This document shows, in pieces, positions 8,536-17,046 of a stretch of 64,000 nt of DNA. The stretch spans positions 124,001 to 188,000 of the forward strand of contig CAWJJO010000022.1 in NCBI GenBank assembly GCA_963843285.1. Reading direction: 5' to 3'. Numbering within the stretch: position 1 is the first letter of the stretch; every line of letters begins with the position of its first letter. The notes under the pieces are model-generated. The model ran no database searches. It saw only the letters and a program-made list of their open reading frames with translations, and was not told the origin of the DNA. This DNA comes from CAZDDB01 sp963843285 (lineage in GTDB: Bacteria; Acidobacteriota; HRBIN11; JAKEFK01). The position numbers were made by a program, and so were the translations under genes.

Positions 8536-9561
8536 CTATTTTCTTAGAGCATTTTGCAGCGCAGCAAAATCTACCTGGTAGATATCCCCTAGACCATTTC
8601 CCGATTCCCGGATACGCGTGGTCATTCCCGAGGTTGTTTCAGCATTGAGAAACTTTAGATCGTGTTTGTTTCGTGTGCTGGAGAAGAAAAAATATTTTAG
8701 ATCGCGGGTCACTCTAGGAGAGAATTCTGTTACTCCGGAATTGAAGGGCGCGGGCAGGGGTTTCGCTTTTGACCACTGTCCTTGCTCGTTGTAGCTGATG
8801 TAAAAGTCTGCTTCTTCCAAACTCTCAGAAGGGGTAGCCATAAAGATCAGGAATGATTCATCAAAAGCGATCCAGGGCTCAAACTCGTTGCCGGCTGTGT
8901 TCACCGATTCGCCTAGATTCTCAGACTCTTGATATTTTCCATTCTTCAGGCGGCTTACATAAATATCAGAACCGCCTTTTCCACCCTTGCGGCGAGATCC
9001 GAAATACATCGTTCCAGTATCGGTAACGGTTGGATAATATTCGCTTGTTTCGCTATTAATTGGCGAGTCCAAACGGATCGGCTTGCCCCATGCTCCTTCC
9101 GACTTTTCCACTTTCCAGATATCGAAGTCTTTTTGAGGCTTCCCCTCTTCTAAAGGGCGGTTGGAAATGAAGAATAGAGTATTTCCATCTTTGGTGAAAT
9201 ACGGATCGGCATCCCAATACTGACCGGAGAATGGGGCAATCTCAGGCACGTCCCAGTGGCCGTTCTTGTAATGGGACACGAAAATCGTCCACTTGCTGAG
9301 ATCGGGCGCCATTTTTACAAAAAAAAGCGTATCGCCATCGGGAGAGAAAGCCGGGTGCGATTCATAGTCTCCTGTACTGATGATTCCTTCCGCGAAAATA
9401 CGAGGCTCAGATAACGGACCCTGAACATCATAGGAACTTGGGACCGGTAGGGTTCCCCGGACCTTCTGAGGATCGATGCTTTCTTCTGCCCCTGACGGGT
9501 GAGACAGCATCGGAAGCAACAACATCAAGATTCCAAAAGAAGACGGTAATTTTCTCTTCAA
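8536..9561 (-). CDS. Secreted PD40 / TolB-like beta-propeller protein
   Basis: A signal peptide (LMLLLPMLSHPSGAEES) precedes five or so PD40-type blades with the usual pattern: HPAFSPDGDTLFFV, DPYFTKDGNTLFFIS, YYPTVTDTGTMYFGS, EPWIAFDESFLIFMA and SPRVTRDLKYFFFSS. Proteins of this kind sit in the periplasm or outside the cell and usually act in binding rather than catalysis. The frame starts with TTG. The choice is supported by GGGAGA nine bases upstream and by the signal peptide starting right there; no ATG gives an intact signal. Monocistronic, minus strand. Confidence 0.75.
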   Translation of the reverse strand: MKRKLPSSFGILMLLLPMLSHPSGAEESIDPQKVRGTLPVPSSYDVQGPLSEPRIFAEGIISTGDYESHPAFSPDGDTLFFVKMAPDLSKWTIFVSHYKNGHWDVPEIAPFSGQYWDADPYFTKDGNTLFFISNRPLEEGKPQKDFDIWKVEKSEGAWGKPIRLDSPINSETSEYYPTVTDTGTMYFGSRRKGGKGGSDIYVSRLKNGKYQESENLGESVNTAGNEFEPWIAFDESFLIFMATPSESLEEADFYISYNEQGQWSKAKPLPAPFNSGVTEFSPRVTRDLKYFFFSSTRNKHDLKFLNAETTSGMTTRIRESGNGLGDIYQVDFAALQNALRK

Positions 9562-9678
9562 CTTTGTATTCTCCCGGCGAACATAGAAATGCCAACGAGT
9601 AAAGGGTTATATATCCTGAAGTCGAAAAGCAACTGCACTGTCACAAGCGGTTCGCAAAGACGAACAAGTGGAGAGAGC

Positions 9679-9777
9679 ATGGATCAAAATCCAGCAGATT
9701 ATGACCAAAATGCATTTTCGGTCATGATTCATTGGGGGCTGATCCCTTTGCCGTACAGGTGTGGGACGGAGGCATAG
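9679..9777 (+). CDS. Very small ORF (32 aa), doubtful
   Basis: ATG after a GGAGAG stretch encodes 32 residues starting MDQNPADYDQNAFSVM and ending CGTEA. It lies in the 250-base gap between the divergent propeller gene and the next small plus-strand gene. No homology is recognised and nothing but the ribosome site supports it. Confidence 0.2.
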   Translation: MDQNPADYDQNAFSVMIHWGLIPLPYRCGTEA

Positions 9778-9810
9778 ATCTTGCTTTGATCTCACAGGAG
9801 AGTGGGATCA

Positions 9811-10062
9811 ATGAGCGAAATGGACAGATATTGTATCGATGGATTTGAACTGACTGTTTACGAATCGTGCTATCTGGTTGAGGTTGAGAAAACCGGATCA
9901 GGACTGAACCTGAAAGAACCACGTCCACTCCCCGAATGGGTATTTGGATCCAGGAACGCAATTTGGCTTGCTGTGGAAAATGCACCCATTTCAGTCCGCG
10001 CAAAGGATGGAGAGTCGCTCAAGCAGCGTCTTTTTCAGCGAATTGCATCACGAAAAAGGTGA
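9811..10062 (+). CDS. Small hypothetical protein (83 aa)
   Basis: The ATG chosen lies 10 bases after AGGAG. A GTG nine bases earlier in the same frame is too close to that site. The product is a soluble 83-residue protein (MSEMDRYCIDGFELTVYESC, later a basic C-terminus SLKQRLFQRIASRKR). It has no membrane segment or recognised domain. It stands alone and is followed by the convergent PAS-LuxR gene. Confidence 0.45.
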   Translation: MSEMDRYCIDGFELTVYESCYLVEVEKTGSGLNLKEPRPLPEWVFGSRNAIWLAVENAPISVRAKDGESLKQRLFQRIASRKR

Positions 10063-10139
10063 TGGGATTCAGTATTCCTGCCATTCAATTTGTCATTCTT
10101 CGACAAAAAGACAGATACGATCAGGATCCGCGTTTGAGA

Positions 10140-10763
10140 TCAAAGTAATCCGGCGCGTTCGGCGCGGCGAATTGCTTCGAGTCGCGAATGGCAGTCGAGC
10201 TTCCGCAAGATATGCTGAATGTGATTATTCAGTGTGGTCCGGCTGATCGAAAGTTGCCCAGCAATTACCGTCGTTTTCGCGCCTACTGCCAGGAGCTTTA
10301 AGATTTCCCGTTCACGGTTTGTGAGTTCTGCCCCGCTGACAGCAGACCGTTCGGGTGTTGCCGCGGTGAAGTCCCGCATCGTCAGTTCCAAACGCTTTAG
10401 AACGTCGAACGGTCGAAGGACGTGAATGGCATAACGAAAGACAGACCTTGAACCTTGCGCCAACAGCACAGATACATTGCACCATTGGCGACCTTGCTTT
10501 GTGGGCACCTGGATATCGAAATTCTTCACGGGGTGGTTTCGCTGGATCATCTGTCGCACTACACAGTTCTCAGAACAAATAGGACCGCATTCATCCTTGC
10601 CGCAAATGATTTCACCACATGGCTTGCCGATTGCCTGTTCCCTTGTGACTCCCATCCAGTCTTCAACGGAACAATTCCAGGCAATGATCGTTCCCGCTTC
10701 ATCCACAGCAAAGGCTGGATCGGCGGTACTTTCGACCAGGCCGCGAACTTCCTGCAGGTTCAT
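10140..10763 (-). CDS. PAS-LuxR transcription regulator with cysteine cluster
   Basis: Residues ~8-115 form a PAS domain (AFAVDEAGTIIAWN) carrying five cysteines at about 49, 54, 59, 63 and 67 (CGKDECGPICSENC), a spacing that could hold an iron-sulfur cluster or metal. Residues ~143-207 are a LuxR/GerE helix-turn-helix (LTNREREILKLLAVGAKTT, SRTTLNNHIQHILRKLDC). There is no receiver domain, so the PAS part is the likely sensor, perhaps of redox state or oxygen. It is divergent from the Rrf2 regulator and the benzoyl-CoA reductase operon, 96 bases away, which makes it a candidate regulator of that operon. Confidence 0.8.
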   Translation of the reverse strand: MNLQEVRGLVESTADPAFAVDEAGTIIAWNCSVEDWMGVTREQAIGKPCGEIICGKDECGPICSENCVVRQMIQRNHPVKNFDIQVPTKQGRQWCNVSVLLAQGSRSVFRYAIHVLRPFDVLKRLELTMRDFTAATPERSAVSGAELTNREREILKLLAVGAKTTVIAGQLSISRTTLNNHIQHILRKLDCHSRLEAIRRAERAGLL

Positions 10764-10764
10764 C

Positions 10765-10808
10765 CGGACAATGTAATCACAAAAATGGTGCTTCTACATT
10801 ATTGTCCG
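10765..10808. promoter_or_regulatory. Candidate operator between divergent regulators
   Basis: CGGACAAT (10765-10772) and ATTGTCCG (10801-10808) are perfect 8-base inverted arms 28 bases apart, in the only intergenic space between the PAS-LuxR gene (start 10763) and the Rrf2 gene (start 10860). The left arm lies directly against the PAS-LuxR start codon, so binding there could repress it. Which regulator binds is unknown. Confidence 0.4.
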
Positions 10809-10859
10809 TTCACCGTCAGAAAAGCAATCATGGACAAAGAGGTATTTAAGTAATCTGAA

Positions 10860-11321
10860 ATGGTATTTTCAAAGTCCACTTCTTATGGCATTCGAGCGCT
10901 GGCCTACCTGGCTCATTATCCTGACCGCCTTTGCGGTGCTCCGGAGATTTCTACGGAGTTGCAAATTCCACCGGTCTATTTGCGGAAGATTCTGGGAGAG
11001 TTACGGCGGCATCGGCTCCTCGCTTCCGTAAAAGGGATCCATGGAGGATACCGCCTGAATGGTTCGCCGGAATCCATTACTTTCTGGGACGTGTTTTGTC
11101 TTTTGGAGCCGGACCGTTGCAATGAGTTGTGTCTGATGGCCTGTGCCGGCTGCACTCCGGAGACAGAGTGCGACGTGCGGAAGGAATGGGAAATTCCCGG
11201 AAAGGAAATCATGCGATTTTTGCAGTCCCGGAAAATTCATGAGGTAGCGGTTCCGATTCGCCGCCAGGTTCGGACGGTTGGTACATCGGGGAATCTCACA
11301 GGAGAAGATCATGAGCTTTGA
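10860..11321 (+). CDS. Rrf2-family transcription regulator
   Basis: An N-terminal winged helix of the Rrf2 family (SKSTSYGIRALAYLAHYPD, then ISTELQIPPVYLRKILGELR and the wing ASVKGIHGGYRL) is followed by a cysteine-rich segment with Cys at about 80, 87, 91, 95, 98 and 104. IscR and NsrR hold a 2Fe-2S or 4Fe-4S cluster there, so a redox-, iron- or NO-responsive role is likely. The spacing is not the standard C-x5-C-x5-C. The last codons overlap the start of the first reductase gene by 11 bases, so it is the first gene of that operon and probably controls it. Confidence 0.85.
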   Translation: MVFSKSTSYGIRALAYLAHYPDRLCGAPEISTELQIPPVYLRKILGELRRHRLLASVKGIHGGYRLNGSPESITFWDVFCLLEPDRCNELCLMACAGCTPETECDVRKEWEIPGKEIMRFLQSRKIHEVAVPIRRQVRTVGTSGNLTGEDHEL

Positions 11322-12465
11322 AGCGATGGTGGAGAACTGGCAGGAGAAGGTTCAGGATCCGTCATTTTCGGTTGTATCGGAATGGAAGGAGCGCACGGGC
11401 GGGAAGGTCGCAGGCTATTTTCCGGTCTACACACCGATGGAAGTGGTTCATGCATGCGGCCTGTTGCCGGTTGGGCTAATGGGCGCCGGCAATAAGCTCG
11501 AAATTGCGAATGCCGATGCGCGGTTCGGTTCCTTTATTTGTTCCATTGCCAAAAGCACCATGGAACTTGGAATGCGCGGAAACTTGTCCATGTTTGATGT
11601 CATCCTTTTCCAATCGATTTGTGATACGGCGCGCAACCTGGCATTCCTGTTCAAACGGAATTTCGAGCCGAAACTGCTCGTGGAATACATTCATCTGCCG
11701 CAGAACAGTAATTCCGCGTCAGCTGTGGACTTCCTGGTGGCCGAATTGGAGCGTGTGATTCGGGATTTCGCGCAGTTGACAGGGAAGCGGGTTCGATCGG
11801 ATGATCTGCGAACCAGCATCCGCCTGTACAACCATAATCGTGCGTGCATCCGCGAGTTCTATGCGTTCCGGCAAAAGAATCCGCATTCTATCACTGCAGC
11901 GGAAATGTACGTGCTGCTGAAGGCCGGCAATTACCTGCCGCCCTTTGACCATTCTGTATTGCTAATCCAGGCGTTAGCTGAGTTGGAGAACCGTCCGGCG
12001 AGGCCGCGGGACAAAATAAAGGTTGTATTGGAAGGCTCGTTCTGTGAACAACCGCCGCTGGAATTGTTGCAGGCGCTCGATGACGCCGGCTGCTGTATTG
12101 TGGAAGACGATTTCATTTTGGGTCGCAAGTGGTATCAAAAGGATGTTCCGCTGAATGGCGATCCGCTGCATGCGCTGGCGGAAAGTTATGTCTGGCACAG
12201 CACGTATTCGTCGGTACGCCACGACTGGCAACACCCGCGGACGGAGGGCCTCTTGGAAAAAGTTCGCCGATCCGGCGCCGGGGCGGTTGTCTTTTGCATT
12301 GCGAAGTTCTGTGAACCTGCTTTCTTTGACTATGTCCACTACAAGGATGCGCTGGAACGCGAAGGAATCCCGCATCTGCTCGTGGAATTTGAGGAAAAGA
12401 TGTGGACGTTTGAGAAAGCCCGTACCGAAATCGAAACATTTGTTGAATCTATTCTTTTTGACTGA
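11311..12465 (+). CDS. Class I benzoyl-CoA reductase, BcrC/BzdN-type subunit
   Basis: A 384-residue member of the 2-hydroxyacyl-CoA dehydratase / benzoyl-CoA reductase family that holds an active-site 4Fe-4S cluster and binds the aromatic CoA ester. FPVYTPMEVVHACGLLPVGL is the family opening. Cysteine contexts FICSIAKS, SICDTARN and VFCIAKFCEP match the cluster-binding positions. The start is the ATG with AGGAGAAG upstream, inside the end of the Rrf2 gene. Gene order C-B-A-D and the short ATPase subunits downstream agree with the Azoarcus-type bzdNOPQ arrangement. Together the four subunits reduce benzoyl-CoA to a cyclohexadiene-carboxyl-CoA with two ATP per electron pair. A substituted benzoyl-CoA as substrate is possible. 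Confidence 0.85.
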   Translation: MSFEAMVENWQEKVQDPSFSVVSEWKERTGGKVAGYFPVYTPMEVVHACGLLPVGLMGAGNKLEIANADARFGSFICSIAKSTMELGMRGNLSMFDVILFQSICDTARNLAFLFKRNFEPKLLVEYIHLPQNSNSASAVDFLVAELERVIRDFAQLTGKRVRSDDLRTSIRLYNHNRACIREFYAFRQKNPHSITAAEMYVLLKAGNYLPPFDHSVLLIQALAELENRPARPRDKIKVVLEGSFCEQPPLELLQALDDAGCCIVEDDFILGRKWYQKDVPLNGDPLHALAESYVWHSTYSSVRHDWQHPRTEGLLEKVRRSGAGAVVFCIAKFCEPAFFDYVHYKDALEREGIPHLLVEFEEKMWTFEKARTEIETFVESILFD

Positions 12466-12479
12466 AGGAGCTGTCCGGC

Positions 12480-13772
12480 ATGGATAAAGAACGGAAAGAA
12501 GTGAACGCATTCAATTATCAGGGACAGATGCACAGGATGCAGAAGGATCTGATGACGAGATGGTATTCCGAGCTCGACCATGCCGCTGAGGACGGCAGTC
12601 CTGTCGTTTACTTGATGGTCTCCGGAAATTGTGTGGAGCTGCTGCGCGCCTTTGACGTGTTGCCGGTTTATCCTGAAATCAACGCCTTGCAGCTTGCGAT
12701 CCGCAACCAGTCGCTGCCTGCGTTGCTGAAATCGGAGGAGATGGGATATTCCACCGATAATTGCGGCTACGTGAAAGCGGACATTGGCTCTTATGTCATG
12801 GGCAACAAGACTTCGCTTGGCACGCGAATTCCGCATCCGACTTTGATTCTCTGCAATTACGTGGGCTGCAATACCTACATCAAATGGTTTGAGCATCTTG
12901 CCGCGCTCACCGGAGCGCCGCTGTACATGCTGGATATTCCTTTTGTGCGCAACGAAGAGCCGAGCGCGCAAGACATCCAATATGTTGTGAGGCAACTGAA
13001 GGAAGTGATCGATCTCCTGGAAAATCTAACGGGTAAGAAGCTGGATCCTGAAAGATTGACCGCCGGCGTGCGCATGGCGCGCGACGCAGAAGAACTCTGG
13101 TCGCGGGTAAAGCATTATGCGCAGCATGCCCCATCCCCCTTTGATGCTTATTTTGACTCCACCACAATGATGGGCCCTCTGTATGTTTATCGCGGTACCC
13201 AGGAGTGTATCGACTTCTTTCAGGCAACAGCGGAAGAACTGGCGGAAAGGGTCGCCAATGACCTCGGTGTCGTGCCGCAGGAGAAATTCCGGATCGTGGT
13301 AGAGGGGCCCCCGCCGTATCCGCATTTCCGGGTCTTTCGTGAAATGCTCGCCCGTTGGGGGGTCTGTGCGGTTGCTTCGACATATTCCACAGTAGGCGGG
13401 ATCTGGGAATTCGGATTCAGGCACGATCCGGATCATCCCCTGGAAAGCATTGCGGAACATATGTTGAACCACAACCTTGCGAACCGCAGTTTTCTGCAAC
13501 GATATGCGCAGATCAAACGTTACGTAGAGGAATACACTGCAGATGCGCTGGTGATTCACTCGGTCAAAAGCTGTCGTCTTTTTTCCGCGGGGCAGGGAGA
13601 TATGCGTGAGTACTTTACGAAAGATTTGGGGATTCCCACTTTGTTTGTGGAATCCGATCTGGAAGATCCCCGTTATTTTTCCCCCGCCCAGATGCGGAAC
13701 AGGATCGACGCATTTTTTGAAGCACTGGAGCATAAGAAGTACTACCGCACGGTTGCGGGAGGTGTGGCATGA
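12480..13772 (+). CDS. Class I benzoyl-CoA reductase, BcrB/BzdO-type subunit
   Basis: The 430-residue length equals the usual BcrB/BadE/BzdO size. Family signatures include FDVLPVYPEINALQLAIRNQ, STDNCGYVKADIG, LILCNYVGCNTYIKWFEHL and VIHSVKSCRLFSAGQGDM, with the cysteines that bind the second active-site cluster. The ATG follows GGAG by nine bases, 14 bases after the preceding stop. Its stop overlaps the next gene by ATGA. It pairs with the preceding subunit to form the substrate-reducing half of the complex. Confidence 0.87.
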   Translation: MDKERKEVNAFNYQGQMHRMQKDLMTRWYSELDHAAEDGSPVVYLMVSGNCVELLRAFDVLPVYPEINALQLAIRNQSLPALLKSEEMGYSTDNCGYVKADIGSYVMGNKTSLGTRIPHPTLILCNYVGCNTYIKWFEHLAALTGAPLYMLDIPFVRNEEPSAQDIQYVVRQLKEVIDLLENLTGKKLDPERLTAGVRMARDAEELWSRVKHYAQHAPSPFDAYFDSTTMMGPLYVYRGTQECIDFFQATAEELAERVANDLGVVPQEKFRIVVEGPPPYPHFRVFREMLARWGVCAVASTYSTVGGIWEFGFRHDPDHPLESIAEHMLNHNLANRSFLQRYAQIKRYVEEYTADALVIHSVKSCRLFSAGQGDMREYFTKDLGIPTLFVESDLEDPRYFSPAQMRNRIDAFFEALEHKKYYRTVAGGVA

Positions 13773-14593
13773 AGCTGTATGCCGGAGGTGTGGACGTTGG
13801 TTCTACGCAAACTAAAGCGGTGCTTCTAAACAATCAACGAGAGATGGTTGCCAGTGCGTTGATTCCTACCGGCGCGAATGTGGTGCAGGCGGCCGAGCGG
13901 GCGTTTCAGATTTGCATGGATCAGACAGCGTTGAAACGAGAGGACGTATCGTATGTGATCGGCACAGGCTATGGACGCTACAAAGTTACGTTTGGTGACG
14001 CGCAGATCACGGAGATCAGTTGCCACGCCCGCGGAGCACACTTCCTGTTTCCGGAAACCCGCACAGTAATCGACATGGGCGGGCAGGATACGAAGGCAAT
14101 CAGGATTGATGCAGAGGGAAGCGTGATCGATTTTGTGATGAACGACAAGTGCGCCGCCGGAACCGGAAGATTCCTATCGGCTGCTGCAGAAGTGGTTGGG
14201 CTGCCGCTGGATGAAATCGGAGAAGTCGCTCTACGAGCGAAATTGCCGGTGCGGCTCAGCTCCGTATGCGCTGTGTTTGTGGAATCCGACATCATGTCTT
14301 ATCTGGCTCAAAACAAAACGGTGGAGGATATCCTGGGCGGAGTGCATAGCGCGATTGCCGCTCGCACGATTTCACTGGTCCGGCGCGTCGGAGTGGAGGA
14401 ACAAATTTCATTTAGTGGTGGTGTTTCACGCAATATCGGAATGATCCGGGCGCTCGAAGAAAAGCTAAACAGCCGTATGAACGTGAGCGAGCGATCTCAT
14501 TTTGCCGGGGCAATCGGCGCTGCGCTGTTCGCACTGGAACGCGCAGAAAAGCTGAGCTTTGAAGGCCAGGAGGTGCTGGAATGGAAAAAGTAG
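13769..14593 (+). CDS. Benzoyl-CoA reductase ATPase subunit, BcrA/BzdP-type
   Basis: A 274-residue ASKHA-fold ATPase (BadF/BadG/BcrA/BcrD family). Phosphate-binding segments are GGVDVGSTQTKAVLLN and VIDMGGQDTKAI. CAAGTGRFL and SSVCAVFVESD carry the two cysteines that, from two subunits, bridge one 4Fe-4S cluster. Adenosine-binding GGVSRNIGMIRALEEKL follows. It would hydrolyse ATP to drive electrons into the reducing subunits. It is much shorter than Thauera BcrA (about 440 residues), which favours the Azoarcus-type subclass. Overlaps neighbours on both sides. Confidence 0.85.
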   Translation: MKLYAGGVDVGSTQTKAVLLNNQREMVASALIPTGANVVQAAERAFQICMDQTALKREDVSYVIGTGYGRYKVTFGDAQITEISCHARGAHFLFPETRTVIDMGGQDTKAIRIDAEGSVIDFVMNDKCAAGTGRFLSAAAEVVGLPLDEIGEVALRAKLPVRLSSVCAVFVESDIMSYLAQNKTVEDILGGVHSAIAARTISLVRRVGVEEQISFSGGVSRNIGMIRALEEKLNSRMNVSERSHFAGAIGAALFALERAEKLSFEGQEVLEWKK

Positions 14594-15390
14594 TGGCCGG
14601 AATTGATATCGGCTCCGGCAAAACGAAGGCGGTACTGCTGGATGAAAAGGAAAATGTTCTGGCTCGTTGCGAGACGAAGACGCTGGCCAATTTTGCAACT
14701 GTGGCAGAGCAGGTATTGCAGCAGGCGTTGACAGATTGCGGATTGACGCGAAGTCATGTTTCGTACGTTGCCGCTACTGGGCTCGGACGCTACAGCGTGC
14801 CATTCCGCGACGTTCAGATTACAGAAATTACATGCGCTTCGCGCGGCGCAAAGTTCTTGTTTCCGGATACTCAATGCGTTCTGGATATAGGCGCGCAGAG
14901 CACACGCGCGATTCAGCTCCGGGAAAACGGCAAGGTGAAACAATTTCGCTCCAATGATCGTTGTGCCGCGGGCTCAGGCGGATTCCTGGAAAAAGCGGCA
15001 AAATACCTGGAAGTCTCTGTAGATCAAATCGGAAAGCTTTCACTGCACGCGCATCATGCGCAGACGATCAGCAGCGTATGTGCGGTGCTGGGTGAATCCG
15101 AAATCATCAACCATGTCAGTAACGGATCTTCAGTAGAAGATATTCTGCGCGGTGTTCATGATTCTCTGGCCGACCGTGCCCTGGCCCTCCTCAAGCGTGT
15201 TGGACTGCAAGGGAAATTGACCGTGGTGGGTGGTGTCGCACGCCAGTCCGGCATGGTCCGGGCATTGGAAGAAAAATTGGGAGCCAGGATTTACGTTTGT
15301 CCCAGGCCCGAATTTGTTTGTGCTTTGGGGGCGGCCGTTCTCGGCCTGCGGAGACTCGAGAAACTGCAGGCCGAAACGACCGCGGCGTAA
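14581..15390 (+). CDS. Benzoyl-CoA reductase ATPase subunit, BcrD/BzdQ-type
   Basis: The second 269-residue ASKHA ATPase, paralogous to the preceding one: GIDIGSGKTKAVLLDE, DIGAQSTRAIQL, CAAGSGGFLEKAA, SSVCAVLGESEI and GGVARQSGMVRALEEKL. GAQS replaces GGQD in the second phosphate motif, as is common in the delta-type subunit. Cysteines in CAAGSG and SSVC would complete the bridging cluster with the alpha-type subunit. It starts 13 bases before the end of the preceding gene and is followed closely by GGAGG and the next start, so expression is tightly coupled. Confidence 0.85.
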   Translation: MEKVVAGIDIGSGKTKAVLLDEKENVLARCETKTLANFATVAEQVLQQALTDCGLTRSHVSYVAATGLGRYSVPFRDVQITEITCASRGAKFLFPDTQCVLDIGAQSTRAIQLRENGKVKQFRSNDRCAAGSGGFLEKAAKYLEVSVDQIGKLSLHAHHAQTISSVCAVLGESEIINHVSNGSSVEDILRGVHDSLADRALALLKRVGLQGKLTVVGGVARQSGMVRALEEKLGARIYVCPRPEFVCALGAAVLGLRRLEKLQAETTAA

Positions 15391-15401
15391 TCGGAGGACA
15401 C

Positions 15402-16301
15402 ATGAGAAAGGCAATCGATTGCATGTACTACGTAGCAACAAAGGAATTCATGCAGAAGTGGGATCTCGCCAAGGAAGGGGAGCTGGTTTGCCGCATGGAG
15501 AAGGCGATCGGCGGGCTCCCGCGATATGACAGTATGGAGCAGATGATCGGCCTGATGGACGATGCCGGTGTGGAGAAAGTGTGTATCACTCAATGCAAGA
15601 TGTGGTCCTATCGGAACAAGTGGATGTATATGGACACATCATTACAAGAGGTGCTTCAGTACACAGAAAAATACCCGGATCGTTTTGTCGGGTTGGCCGG
15701 CTACAACCCGTTTCGGATCAAGGAGAGCCTGGAAGAGGTCGAGTTAGCCGTCAAACATTACAACTTTAAGGGAGTTTACATCCACATATATGGTTTCGAT
15801 ATCCCGCTGCATGATCGCAAGATGTATCCGCTCTATGCAAAATGTGAGGAACTGGGAGTGCCTGTGTCCGCGCAAGTGGGACACGTTCTGGAAGCGATGC
15901 CCAGCGAGATGGGGCGTCCGATTTATCTGGATCAGATCGCCTGTGATTTTCCACGCTTGAAGATTCTGGGAGCGCATACAGGATGGCCCTGGGTGGAGGA
16001 ACTGATTTCGGTCTGTTATAAGTGGGAGAATGTCTGGTTTGGCATCGATGCCTGGAATCCGAAATATCTTTCTCCCACCGTTCTGCAGTTTGTAAACAGC
16101 CGCATGGGCAAAGATCGCTGCGTTTGGGGAACAAATGGTCTGCCCTGGAAAGAGAATCTGGATCAGGTGGATCAGCTTGGTTTGAAACCGGAAGTGAAAC
16201 AGAAGCTGTTGTATGACAACGCTGCTGAGTTGTTCAACATTGAGAAGGTCGGCACCCTGGAAGTGCGAGGGTTCGATGAGTCAAAGCTACCAGTTCATTA
16301 A
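15402..16301 (+). CDS. Amidohydrolase-2-fold protein with lost metal ligands
   Basis: The 299-residue protein has the overall order of the ACMSD/amidohydrolase-2 family: FVGLAGYNPF, NFKGVYIHIYG, QIACDFPRLKILGAHTGWPW and the closing LLYDNAAELFNIE. The usual N-terminal HxH metal motif is replaced by MYY (IDCMYYVA), the strand-5 histidine context is altered (QVGH), and the final FGSDxP aspartate is asparagine (WGTNGLPW). A normal mono- or binuclear metal site therefore seems absent. The start follows GGAGG at ideal distance. It sits exactly where ring hydrolase genes occur in known benzoyl-CoA clusters. Its role is unknown: perhaps a non-metal lyase or hydrolase, or a structural helper. Confidence 0.65.
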   Translation: MRKAIDCMYYVATKEFMQKWDLAKEGELVCRMEKAIGGLPRYDSMEQMIGLMDDAGVEKVCITQCKMWSYRNKWMYMDTSLQEVLQYTEKYPDRFVGLAGYNPFRIKESLEEVELAVKHYNFKGVYIHIYGFDIPLHDRKMYPLYAKCEELGVPVSAQVGHVLEAMPSEMGRPIYLDQIACDFPRLKILGAHTGWPWVEELISVCYKWENVWFGIDAWNPKYLSPTVLQFVNSRMGKDRCVWGTNGLPWKENLDQVDQLGLKPEVKQKLLYDNAAELFNIEKVGTLEVRGFDESKLPVH

Positions 16302-17046
16302 ACTCGAACGGCTCGGTGCTCAGGCGACGCTAATCCTGAATCGCCCTCCGCTGAATGTTCTGCATATCCCGATGATGGAAGAGATGATTCAAGCGCTGAC
16401 AGAAGTTCGCGCAGAGCAGGAAATTCGATTGCTGCTGATCCGCGGTGAAGGTCGCTGCTTTTCCGCTGGAATGGATGTAGCAGACCACTTGCACCATAGG
16501 GTGCGCTCCATGTTTGGAACTCTGCGGCAGTTGCTGCAGATTCTAATGGAGTTGGAGATTCCAACGATCAGCGCGATTCATGGCGCAGCACTTGGCGGCG
16601 GGCTGGAAGTGGCTGTAATCACGGATCTGACTTATGCAGCTGCCGGATGCAAAATCGGACAACCGGAGATCAACCTGGGCGTATTTCCGCCCCTGGCCAT
16701 CGCATATTTCTCGCGATTGATCGGAACCAGGAACGCGTATGACCTCATTCTTTCCGGCCGCACGGTGATGCCGGAAGAAGCGCTCCGCATGGGTTTGGTG
16801 AATGGAGTGTTCAGCAGCGATGACTTCAATGAACGGATCAACGAGATTACTGCGACGTTTCTTACACACAGCAAAGCTGTGTTGGCTGTTGCGAAACGGG
16901 CTTTGCGGGAAACAGATCCGGGTTTGTTCGATCGCTTGAACTCAGCCGAACGCATTTACATGGAAGAGCTGATGTCTACGGAGGACGCTCTGGAAGGCCT
17001 GGAGGCGTTTCTTGAGAAACGCCAACCGGTATGGAGGCACCGATGA
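16276..17046 (+). CDS. Cyclohexa-1,5-diene-1-carbonyl-CoA hydratase (Dch/BzdW-like)
   Basis: A 256-residue crotonase-fold enzyme that would add water to the dienoyl-CoA made by benzoyl-CoA reductase. CoA/oxyanion segments are GEGRCFSAGMDVADHL and GAALGGGLEVAV. The active-site region GQPEINLGVFPPLA and the C-terminal YMEELMSTEDALEGLEAFLE agree closely with Thauera-type Dch, which ends in a similar EELMASHDAVEGLKAFLEKR segment. The ATG lies inside the previous gene with GAGG upstream; the stop overlaps the next start (ATGA). The position between reductase and dehydrogenase genes supports the assignment. Confidence 0.8.
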   Translation: MSQSYQFIKLERLGAQATLILNRPPLNVLHIPMMEEMIQALTEVRAEQEIRLLLIRGEGRCFSAGMDVADHLHHRVRSMFGTLRQLLQILMELEIPTISAIHGAALGGGLEVAVITDLTYAAAGCKIGQPEINLGVFPPLAIAYFSRLIGTRNAYDLILSGRTVMPEEALRMGLVNGVFSSDDFNERINEITATFLTHSKAVLAVAKRALRETDPGLFDRLNSAERIYMEELMSTEDALEGLEAFLEKRQPVWRHR

